Assembly (NCBI GenBank): GCA_900553355.1
Contig: USDK01000018.1
Coordinates: 1-46,006, forward strand
DNA: 46,006 nt
Direction: 5' to 3'
DNA from: an uncultured Lachnospiraceae bacterium
Lineage (GTDB): Bacteria; Bacillota; Clostridia; Lachnospirales; Lachnospiraceae
The position numbers and the translations under genes are program-made. This document shows positions 33,723-41,191 of the stretch, piece after piece (the stretch's first letter is position 1; the number at the start of each line of letters is the position of its first letter). The notes below the pieces were generated by a model, which searched no databases, was not told where the DNA came from, and saw only the letters and a list, made by a program, of their open reading frames with translations.

Positions 33723-34275
33723 CTGTCATCTCTCTCCTTTTCGGACAGCCGCCGCATCCGGCACACCCCGCTTCGCTGGATGCCGCCGTATAGCTGTAAT
33801 TTGCGATCGTATCCAGCGCCGCTGCCGCCTGGGCCGCGATTCCTTCACCGCTGCCGGTAAATCCAAGCCCTTCTTCTGTCGTTGCCTTGATGTTGACCTG
33901 CGATAGATCCAGATGGAGAGTCCTGGCAACCTGCCCTCTCATCTCCTCAATATAAGGAGCCATCTTTGGTCTCTGAGCAATAATCGTTGCATCGATGTTA
34001 CTGATCACGTACATCTCTTTCTCAATCAGGTCCCCCACATGCTCCAGAAGCTGCAGACTGGAAATCCCCTTGTACTGTGGGTCCGTATCTGGAAAATGCT
34101 TTCCGATGTCTCCAAGGGCCGCTGCTCCCAGCAGCGCATCCATGATCGCATGGAGAAGCACATCTGCATCTGAATGTCCCAGCAATCCCTTTTCGTAAGG
34201 AATCCTGACGCCTCCGATTATCAGATCCCGTCCCTCTGTCAGCCGGTGTACATCATATCCCATTCCTATTCTCAT
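33712..34275 (-). CDS. ispF: 2-C-methyl-D-erythritol 2,4-cyclodiphosphate synthase with Cys tail
   Basis: A 187-residue enzyme of the MEP isoprenoid pathway. The core (about 1-158) has GYDVHRL with the zinc Asp and His, LGHSDADVLLHAIMDALLGA, and KATTEEGLGFTGSGEGIAAQ near the normal end. About 28 extra residues follow, including CAGCGGCPKRR, a C-x2-C-x2-C cluster absent from usual IspF. The ATG at 34275 overlaps the TGA of the upstream gene by one base; a GTG one codon earlier is possible. No ispD is in this window. Confidence 0.93.
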   Translation of the reverse strand: MRIGMGYDVHRLTEGRDLIIGGVRIPYEKGLLGHSDADVLLHAIMDALLGAAALGDIGKHFPDTDPQYKGISSLQLLEHVGDLIEKEMYVISNIDATIIAQRPKMAPYIEEMRGQVARTLHLDLSQVNIKATTEEGLGFTGSGEGIAAQAAAALDTIANYSYTAASSEAGCAGCGGCPKRREMTDES

Positions 34276-34556
34276 CACGATCTCTCCTCATCCTCATCCT
34301 TCTTGGCTTCTTCCAACGCTTTTTCCATTTCTTCCGCATCATCATCCATCATCTCCTTATAATCATGGGTGGCAAGCTTTTTGACGGCCAGTCCTCCCCA
34401 GGCAATTCCAAGGAGTGCAAATGCTGCTCCTGCCAGCGCATAGATCACATAATTTTCCGGCATATCACGAAGGGATGAATAGATCAGATTCCCTCCTACG
34501 TATAAAAGCGCCAATCCTGCGATCACACGGAATGTAAGCGTTTTTTTGTCCAGCAT
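34275..34556 (-). CDS. Small two-helix membrane protein upstream of ispF
   Basis: 93 residues: MLDKKTLTFRVIAGLALLYVG leads into helix 1 (about 11-28), then helix 2 (about 38-58), then a strongly acidic helical tail (MDDDAEEMEKALEEAKKDEDEERS). The family is not recognised. A GGAGGAAAT site and a TTTACA-17-TATAAT promoter precede it, and it overlaps ispF by one base, so it heads that operon. Confidence 0.8.
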   Translation of the reverse strand: MLDKKTLTFRVIAGLALLYVGGNLIYSSLRDMPENYVIYALAGAAFALLGIAWGGLAVKKLATHDYKEMMDDDAEEMEKALEEAKKDEDEERS

Positions 34557-34602
34557 ATATATTTCCTCCGTTCTTCTTTCATGTTATATAAACCTGTTTT
34601 GT

Positions 34603-34631
34603 ATTATACATGATTTACTCTTTTTTGTAAA
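34603..34631 (-). promoter_or_regulatory. Promoter of the ispF operon
   Basis: TTTACA (34631-34626), 17-base spacer, TATAAT (34608-34603) on the minus strand. It partly overlaps the U-rich end of the tRNA terminator. Confidence 0.65.
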
Positions 34632-34664
34632 ATAAAACGGAGGGGCATCCGAGAATGTCCCTCC
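34627..34664 (-). terminator. Terminator after the tRNA pair
   Basis: 10-base arms (34639-34648 and 34655-34664) with one mismatch, followed by GTTTTATTTT on the minus strand. Confidence 0.72.
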
Positions 34665-34699
34665 ATGTATCTATCATCTTCATTTTTGCATAAAAAAAG

Positions 34700-34773
34700 T
34701 AGCGGGAACTGGATTTGAACCAGCGACACCACGGGTATGAACCGTGTGCTCTAGCCAACTGAGCTATCCCGCC
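34700..34773 (-). tRNA. tRNA-Met (CAT), elongator type
   Basis: 74 bases including discriminator A. Acceptor GGCGGGA pairs with TCCCGCT (a G-U at the end, as in Bacillus elongator tRNA-Met). Anticodon loop TTCATAC gives CAT. The first base pair and the D-arm AGCTCAGTTGGCTAGAGC speak against initiator tRNA. A lysidine-type tRNA-Ile cannot be fully excluded by eye. Confidence 0.9.
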
Positions 34774-34782
34774 ACATTGGTA

Positions 34783-34855
34783 TGGGGCCTATAGGGCTCG
34801 AACCTATGACCCTCTGCTTGTAAGGCAGATGCTCTCCCAGCTGAGCTAAGACCCC
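34783..34855 (-). tRNA. tRNA-Val (TAC)
   Basis: 73 bases; acceptor GGGGTCT with AGGCCCC, anticodon loop CTTACAA giving TAC, and T-loop TTCGAGC. It lies 9 bases before tRNA-Met and is cotranscribed with it. Confidence 0.95.
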
Positions 34856-34891
34856 ATATCCTGCGAGTCCGTACCCCGAACTCGCTTTGCT

Positions 34892-34921
34892 ATTATACTA
34901 TTAAATTTCACCAAATGTCAA
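34892..34921 (-). promoter_or_regulatory. Promoter of tRNA-Val/tRNA-Met
   Basis: TTGACA (34921-34916), 18-base spacer, TATAAT (34897-34892) on the minus strand. A 6-base GCGAGT hairpin lies between it and tRNA-Val. Confidence 0.85.
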
Positions 34922-34967
34922 CACTTTTTTTAAATTTTTTTCAAACAGTGTCAAACCTTTGATTTTT

Positions 34968-36302
34968 CTATACGATTCCCTGTGCTGTCATAGCGTCTAC
35001 TACCTTCTCAAATCCGGCAATATTAGCGCCAGCCACATAGTTTCCTTCCATTCCGTAGCGCTTTGCAGCATCCACCATATTGTGGCAGATATTGACCATG
35101 ATATCTTTCAGCTTGCCGTCTACTTCTTCGAAGCTCCAGCTCAGACGCTCGCTGTTCTGGGACATTTCCAGTGCGGATGTAGCGACACCACCTGCATTTG
35201 CAGCCTTGCCCGGTGCAAACATAACCCCGTTTTTCTGAAGATACTCGGTTGCCTCAATTGTAGTCGGCATATTTGCGCCCTCTGCAACAATGATACATCC
35301 GTTTTCAACTAACTGCTTCGCATCTTCCAGGAGAAGCTCATTCTGAGTCGCACAAGGAAGGGCAATATCTACTTTCACAGACCATACGCCACGTCCCTCA
35401 TGATATTCAGAGTTTGGACGATAGTTTTTATATTCTGTCAGTCTTGCGCGTTTTACTTCTTTGATCTCCTTCAACGCAGCCACATCAATTCCATCCGGAT
35501 CGTAGACCCATCCGGTAGAATCACTGACTGTAACCACCTTTGCGCCAAGCTGTTGTGCCTTCTCTGTCGCATAGATTGCAACATTTCCGGAACCTGATAC
35601 AGCTACTGTCTTTCCTGCCAGCTCGATACCGTTCATCTTCAGCAGTTCCTCTGTCAGATAAAGAAGGCCATATCCGGTGGCTTCTGTTCTTGCCAGAGAT
35701 CCACCGTAGCTTAATCCCTTTCCGGTAAGTACGCCTTCATACAGGCCGCGGATTCTCTTATACTGTCCGAACATATATCCGATCTCTCTTGCTCCGGTTC
35801 CGATATCTCCGGCCGGCACATCAGTATCCGCTCCGATATATTTACAAAGCTCTGTCATAAAGCTCTGGCAGAATGCCATCACTTCTCTGTCTGATTTTCC
35901 CTTTGGATCAAAGTCAGATCCACCCTTTCCGCCTCCGATCGGGAGTCCGGTCAGTGAGTTTTTAAATATCTGCTCAAATCCCAGGAACTTGATGATTCCA
36001 AGATTTACAGATGGATGCAGGCGGAGTCCTCCTTTGTATGGACCGATCGCGCTGTTAAACTGAACACGGTAGCCTGTATTTACCTGAACCTGTCCCTGGT
36101 CATCTACCCACGGAACCCGGAACTTGATCTGTCTTTCCGGTTCAACCAGTCTCTCAAGAAGCGCATCTTTTCTGTACTTTTCTTCATTTGCCTCAATCAC
36201 AACCCGAAGAGACTCCAACACTTCCTTTACTGCCTGGTGGAACTCCGGTTCAGCCGGATTCTTGGCCACTACTTTTTCCAGGACTTCATCAACATAAGAC
36301 AT
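34968..36302 (-). CDS. gdhA: Glutamate dehydrogenase
   Basis: A 444-residue hexameric-type glutamate dehydrogenase linking 2-oxoglutarate, ammonia and glutamate. The catalytic Lys region is LPIGGGKGGSDFDPKGKSD (about 117-135). The Rossmann segment GKTVAVSGSGNVAIYATEKA (about 230-249) binds the coenzyme. NADP use is the usual call for this bacterial group but is not proven here. The start at 36302 is used because AAGGAGG lies 9 bases upstream; the frame is open 25 codons further but that covers a hairpin leader. Confidence 0.95.
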   Translation of the reverse strand: MSYVDEVLEKVVAKNPAEPEFHQAVKEVLESLRVVIEANEEKYRKDALLERLVEPERQIKFRVPWVDDQGQVQVNTGYRVQFNSAIGPYKGGLRLHPSVNLGIIKFLGFEQIFKNSLTGLPIGGGKGGSDFDPKGKSDREVMAFCQSFMTELCKYIGADTDVPAGDIGTGAREIGYMFGQYKRIRGLYEGVLTGKGLSYGGSLARTEATGYGLLYLTEELLKMNGIELAGKTVAVSGSGNVAIYATEKAQQLGAKVVTVSDSTGWVYDPDGIDVAALKEIKEVKRARLTEYKNYRPNSEYHEGRGVWSVKVDIALPCATQNELLLEDAKQLVENGCIIVAEGANMPTTIEATEYLQKNGVMFAPGKAANAGGVATSALEMSQNSERLSWSFEEVDGKLKDIMVNICHNMVDAAKRYGMEGNYVAGANIAGFEKVVDAMTAQGIV

Positions 36303-36338
36303 CGTTTTATTCCTCCTTGACGCTTTGATATATACATA

Positions 36339-36372
36339 TGTGAAAAGGAGCCGGCAAGTAGCCAGCTCCTTT
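36339..36372 (-). promoter_or_regulatory. Terminator-like hairpin in the gdhA leader
   Basis: 12-base arms with one G-U (36344-36355 and 36361-36372) lie between the gdhA promoter and ribosome site, with CCTTTT at the base on the minus strand. It could be an attenuator or an mRNA stabiliser. The rest of 36422-36537 is AT-rich and shows no gene or clear purL terminator. Confidence 0.5.
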
Positions 36373-36392
36373 GACACCCTTGTCTTTTTAAC

Positions 36393-36421
36393 AGAATAAA
36401 GTATTCTGAAGAAAAACTCAA
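36393..36421 (-). promoter_or_regulatory. Promoter of gdhA
   Basis: TTGAGT (36421-36416), 17-base spacer, TATTCT (36398-36393) on the minus strand. Confidence 0.65.
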
Positions 36422-36537
36422 GTGTTTTTTGTATTTTTTATCATTTTTTTGCAGCTTTATAAGTTCATTCCTGCATTTTATCCGGTTTTTCTCAGTTTTA
36501 TCATTCCGGTTTGCAACATTTTGTGTTTAAAAATGCA

Positions 36538-39500
36538 TTATTTAAAGTAAGCAACTCCTGATTCAAAGATCTTCATATCCTGTTCGCCATAGATATTGAC
36601 GGCAACGCTTCTGCCCCTCCGCTCGGAATGCGCCATCTTACCAAGCACTCTTCCATCCGGGCTGGTAATTCCTTCAATGGCAAAATAGGAGCCATTGACA
36701 TTCCATTCCTCATCATTACTGATGTTTCCATCCAGGTCACAGTAACGGGTCGCCACCTGTCCGTTCTCAAACAGTTTCAGGATTGTCTCTTTTGGAGCCA
36801 CAAACCGTCCTTCTCCGTGCGATGCAGGGTTCACATACACTCCGCCAAGTTCAGCCTGTGCAAGCCATGGAGACTTGTTTGTCACAACCTTGGTATAGAC
36901 CATCTTGGAAATATGGCGTCCGATGGTGTTGTAGGTCAGCGTCGGAGAATCCTCTGTCTGCCCTGTGATCTTTCCTTCCGGAACCAGTCCGAGCTTGATC
37001 AACGCCTGGAATCCATTACATACACCAAGAGCCAGTCCGTCTCTTTCATTCAGGAGCTTTTCTACCGCCTCCTTCAACTTCGCATTCTGGAAGGCTGTCG
37101 CAAAGAATTTCGCGGAACCATCCGGCTCGTCACCAGCGCTGAATCCGCCTGGGAACATAATGATCTGTGCTTTTCCGATCGCCTCTTCAAACACCTGGAC
37201 AGAATCCACGATATCGGATGCGCTTAAGTTTTTAAATACCTTCGTGATCACCCTGGCTCCTGCACGCTCAAAGGCCTTCGCACTGTCATACTCGCAGTTC
37301 GTTCCCGGAAATACCGGTATAAATACGGTAGGCTGGGCAATCTTGTGTTCACAGATATGGACTTTAGAGGCATGGAAACATCCGTCTTCTTTCAGCGCTC
37401 CGTCTTCCGTCTCTTTCTGAGGCAGGGTCCAGGCTTCTGCACTTTCTTCCGCCCCTGATCTGGTAGCAAAGACTCTTTCCAGCGTTCCTTTCCATACATT
37501 CTCTGCTTCGTCAAGGCCGATCACGCAATTGCTATATGAAAACTGTCCGTCATCCGTGACTTCCCCGATCACCGTGTAAGTAATCTGCAGATTTCCCACC
37601 TGTCCGTCAGGCACTTCTGCGATGATATCTCCAAATCCCGGGGCAAAGAAATCCCGAGGATCCAGATTATGCTCAATCTTGACTCCCAGTCCATTTCCAA
37701 AAGCCATCTTGCTTACTGCCGCCGCAATGCCATGGCGATCCAGCGCATAAGCAGATATGATCCGGCCGTTCTGGATATCTTCATGGAATTTACCATACTG
37801 CTCCATCACCTTCTCATAGACAGGAATATCATAATCATCGGTTTCAATCCTGAGCCATACCAGTTTATTTCCGGCTTTTTTAAGTTCCGGAGAGATAATA
37901 TCCTTCTCTTTTGCAATGTCCACAGCAAAGGATACCAGCGTCGGAGGCACATCAATATCCTCAAACGTACCGGACATACTGTCCTTTCCTCCTATGGACG
38001 GCAGTCCGAATCCCAGCTGCGCGTTATATGCGCCAAGAAGCGCTGCAAACGGCTGGCTCCATCTGTGCGGATCCTCTGTCATCCGGCGGAAATATTCCTG
38101 GAAAGTAAAGCGGATCTTCTGATAATCTCCTCCGGAAGCCACGATCTTCGCCACAGACTCTGTCACTGCATAGATTGCTCCATGATAAGGGCTCCAGGTA
38201 GACAGATATGGATCAAACCCATAACTCATCATGGTCACTGTATCACAGTCGCCTTTCAGGACCGGAAGCTTAGCCACCATCGCCTGTGTCTCGGTCATCT
38301 GATATTTTCCTCCGTGAGGCATAAATACGGAACCGGCTCCGATGGATCCGTCAAACATTTCCACCAAGCCTTTCTGTGAACACACATTGAGGTCTTTCAG
38401 GGTATTCAGCCATTTCTCCCTGACATCACCGACTTCCTGCCGGGTCAGAATGGTGTCCTTGCGGTCCGGAATATCTACGGCTACCGTTGTTTCCTGGTGT
38501 GCGCCGTTAGTATCCAAAAATGCACGGGAAAGGTTGACGATCTCTTTTCCTCTCCAGGAAAGTACCAGCCTTGGCTCCTCGGTCACTACCGCCACCTTTG
38601 TCGCTTCCAGATTCTCCTCTGCTGCATAGGCCATAAAAGCATCCGCATCTTTCGGATCTACCACGACAGCCATCCGTTCCTGGGACTCAGAGATTGCAAT
38701 CTCCGTTCCATCCAGTCCCGCATATTTCTTCGGGACCTTATCCAGATCGACTCTTAAACCGTCCGCCAGTTCTCCGATAGCTACAGATACACCGCCGGCG
38801 CCAAAGTCGTTACATTTCTTGATCAGTCTGCTGACCTCTTCTCTGCGGAATAATCTCTGGATCTTCCGCTCAGTCGGTGGATTTCCCTTCTGAACCTCCG
38901 CTCCGCAGGTGGTCGTGGATTCCTCTGTGTGTACCTTAGAAGATCCGGTGGCTCCGCCACAGCCGTCGCGGCCGGTACGTCCGCCCAGCAGGATGATAAT
39001 ATCGCCCGGATCAGAGGTCTCACGGATCACCGCCCTCCTTGGGGCTGCCCCCAGTACCGCACCAATCTCCATACGTTTTGCCACGTAATTCGGATGATAA
39101 ATTTCCTTAACCGCACCGGTTGCCAGACCGATCTGGTTACCATAGGAACTATATCCGTGGGCTGCCTCTCTAACCAGCTTTTTCTGCGGGAGTTTGCCCT
39201 TTAAGGTCTCTTTGGCTGAAACCGTCGGATCTGCCGCTCCGGTCACACGCATTGCCTGGTAGACATAGGTACGTCCCGACAACGGGTCACGGATAGCTCC
39301 CCCAAGGCAGGTTGCTGCTCCACCGAAAGGTTCGATCTCTGTCGGGTGATTGTGTGTCTCATTCTTAAAGTTTACAAGCCACTCTTCTTCCACACCATCT
39401 ACAGTCACCGGCACCACGATACTGCAGGCATTGATCTCATCAGATTCTTCCTGATCCAAAAGCTTTCCTTCCTTTTTCAGCTTTCGCATCGCCATCAGGG

Positions 39501-40335
39501 CAAGATCCATCAGGCAGACAAACTTGTCCTCCCTGCCCTTAAAGATTTCACTGTGATCAGCCAGATATTGCCGGTATGTCTCTTCAATCGGCGCTTTATA
39601 ATCTCCTTCTCCAAAGGTTACATCCGTAAGCTCCGTAGAAAAAGTCGTATGACGGCAGTGGTCAGACCAGTAAGTATCCAGTACTCTTATCTCGGTCATA
39701 GAGGGATCTCTCTTCTCCTCCCCCCGGAAATAGTTCTGAATATGGAGAAAATCTTTAAAGGTCATGGCAAGTCCCAGGGAATCATACAGTTCCCGAAGCG
39801 GTGCCTCATCCATGTCTTTGAAGCCTTCGAAGATAATGACATCGGCAGGCTCCTCAAACTGCGTTACCAGGGTATCCGGCTTCTCCATTCCCGTCTCTCG
39901 GGAATCCACCGGATTGATACAATGCTTTTTGACTGCCTCAAATTCCGCATCTGTGATATCTCCTTCCACCACATAAGTCGTAGCAGTATGGATCACCGGC
40001 TGTTCATCCTCTTTGATAAACTGCACGCACTGAACCGCAGAGTCTGCTCTCTGGTCAAACTGCCCCGGGAGAAATTCGACAGAGAATACCCGGCTTCCGT
40101 CTTTCACCGGGAACTCTTCTTTATAAAGGATATCTACCGGCGGCTCGGAAAAAATACCTTTGCACGCTTTCTCAAATGTCTCCTCTGTGATATTTTCAAT
40201 ATCATATCGAATCAGCACCCGGACATTTTGAAGGCCTTTGATTCCAAGATACCCGGAGAGTTCATGATACAGATCCTTGGCCTGTACTGCATACTCCGGC
40301 TTTTTTTCAACATATACTCGTTTTACATTGCCCAT
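36538..40335 (-). CDS. purL: Phosphoribosylformylglycinamidine synthase, single-chain
   Basis: A 1265-residue FGAM synthase, the fourth step of purine synthesis, fusing PurS-, PurL- and PurQ-like parts. The N-terminal 170 residues are the PurS-like region. The ATP-binding synthetase halves span about 200-980, with ETHNHPTEIEPFGGAATCLG (about 328-347) and a second repeat near FGLPSIGGKDSMSGTFED. The glutaminase is at about 1010-1265, with LALGVCNGFQALIKLG holding the nucleophile Cys and HSERRG near the end. This is the long form typical of Clostridia. The ATG at 40335 follows GGAGGAAGTTTT. Confidence 0.96.
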   Translation of the reverse strand: MGNVKRVYVEKKPEYAVQAKDLYHELSGYLGIKGLQNVRVLIRYDIENITEETFEKACKGIFSEPPVDILYKEEFPVKDGSRVFSVEFLPGQFDQRADSAVQCVQFIKEDEQPVIHTATTYVVEGDITDAEFEAVKKHCINPVDSRETGMEKPDTLVTQFEEPADVIIFEGFKDMDEAPLRELYDSLGLAMTFKDFLHIQNYFRGEEKRDPSMTEIRVLDTYWSDHCRHTTFSTELTDVTFGEGDYKAPIEETYRQYLADHSEIFKGREDKFVCLMDLALMAMRKLKKEGKLLDQEESDEINACSIVVPVTVDGVEEEWLVNFKNETHNHPTEIEPFGGAATCLGGAIRDPLSGRTYVYQAMRVTGAADPTVSAKETLKGKLPQKKLVREAAHGYSSYGNQIGLATGAVKEIYHPNYVAKRMEIGAVLGAAPRRAVIRETSDPGDIIILLGGRTGRDGCGGATGSSKVHTEESTTTCGAEVQKGNPPTERKIQRLFRREEVSRLIKKCNDFGAGGVSVAIGELADGLRVDLDKVPKKYAGLDGTEIAISESQERMAVVVDPKDADAFMAYAAEENLEATKVAVVTEEPRLVLSWRGKEIVNLSRAFLDTNGAHQETTVAVDIPDRKDTILTRQEVGDVREKWLNTLKDLNVCSQKGLVEMFDGSIGAGSVFMPHGGKYQMTETQAMVAKLPVLKGDCDTVTMMSYGFDPYLSTWSPYHGAIYAVTESVAKIVASGGDYQKIRFTFQEYFRRMTEDPHRWSQPFAALLGAYNAQLGFGLPSIGGKDSMSGTFEDIDVPPTLVSFAVDIAKEKDIISPELKKAGNKLVWLRIETDDYDIPVYEKVMEQYGKFHEDIQNGRIISAYALDRHGIAAAVSKMAFGNGLGVKIEHNLDPRDFFAPGFGDIIAEVPDGQVGNLQITYTVIGEVTDDGQFSYSNCVIGLDEAENVWKGTLERVFATRSGAEESAEAWTLPQKETEDGALKEDGCFHASKVHICEHKIAQPTVFIPVFPGTNCEYDSAKAFERAGARVITKVFKNLSASDIVDSVQVFEEAIGKAQIIMFPGGFSAGDEPDGSAKFFATAFQNAKLKEAVEKLLNERDGLALGVCNGFQALIKLGLVPEGKITGQTEDSPTLTYNTIGRHISKMVYTKVVTNKSPWLAQAELGGVYVNPASHGEGRFVAPKETILKLFENGQVATRYCDLDGNISNDEEWNVNGSYFAIEGITSPDGRVLGKMAHSERRGRSVAVNIYGEQDMKIFESGVAYFK

Positions 40336-40458
40336 AAAACTTCCTCCATCTTCCGTTTTATATTAAAATGATACTGCGGATCAATTTATTCCCGCACAAT
40401 CCTATCACCATCATAACACAGGAATCCCGATTAGTAAAACCAAACTATTTCCTGTCTT

Positions 40459-41172
40459 CTAATCTTTGGCTCCTCCCCTGTATTTCCAGAGCGCCTTCTG
40501 CCGCCAGCCAAGCATGACTGCCAGAAGAATAACAAGTCCGCCGACAAAAAAGGCTCCGATCCGCATGACCATATCATAGAAAAAACCTTCTGGCAGCATC
40601 CGGATCATATAATCAGTGGCCGGATCAAACATCCACAGATCGTTCGTAAAGAAAATCTCATGAAAAAGTGTAAAGCTGGCCGTAAAATCTACTGCAAAAG
40701 AAATCAGCAGGACAATGATCAGCACCGCAAATGCTCCCAGGGCGCAGAAATACCCTCTCGTAACCTGCTTTCTCATATCTGCCCTGGTAACAGCAAGAAA
40801 AAGCAGCAAAAGAACTGCAAGCACGATACAGACGGTGCGAAGTCTCAGGCCCCCCAGAAACAGATTCCGTACATCTGCCATATGAAGTCTGTCCTGCTCG
40901 TTAAAGAAATCCTGCACCTGTCCGTCCACATCCGTCTCAATGGACAGGACCTCTTCTCTGCCGATCAGATAATCCATCATATAGCTGGTTACCTCCATGA
41001 CATTTTCCATAGTCATATCCAGAGATTCTGTTACATGATATTTTTCATATTCTTTTTCATAAAATCCATAATCCGCATCTCCATAGATTCCGATCTGAAA
41101 ACTGGTGATCAAAAGTGCTATCACGACCAGAAACATGGCTGCACATGCGGCTGCTCCCTGTACCTTTTTCAT
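40459..41172 (-). CDS. DUF1461 (TIGR01906-type) membrane protein
   Basis: A 237-residue integral membrane protein. There is one N-terminal helix (about 5-26), then an extracytoplasmic-looking segment with YEKYHVTESLDMTMENVMEV and DVDGQVQDFFNEQDRLHMADV (about 38-105), and three more helices (about 110-130, 145-165, 205-225). The region around FNEQDRLHMADVR is the family hallmark. Function unknown. The start at 41172 has AAAAGGAG; the frame stays open 52 codons further but that region overlaps the helicase gene. It lies 19 bases after the helicase. Confidence 0.8.
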   Translation of the reverse strand: MKKVQGAAACAAMFLVVIALLITSFQIGIYGDADYGFYEKEYEKYHVTESLDMTMENVMEVTSYMMDYLIGREEVLSIETDVDGQVQDFFNEQDRLHMADVRNLFLGGLRLRTVCIVLAVLLLLFLAVTRADMRKQVTRGYFCALGAFAVLIIVLLISFAVDFTASFTLFHEIFFTNDLWMFDPATDYMIRMLPEGFFYDMVMRIGAFFVGGLVILLAVMLGWRQKALWKYRGGAKD

Positions 41173-41191
41173 GCTGTCACTCCTTTTACTG

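Noticed and set aside
34700..34773. CAT tRNA as initiator tRNA-fMet
   Set aside because: The first base pair, the D-arm and the anticodon stem match the elongator type; initiator tRNAs have a C-A type mismatch at position 1-72 and a run of three G-C pairs in the anticodon stem.
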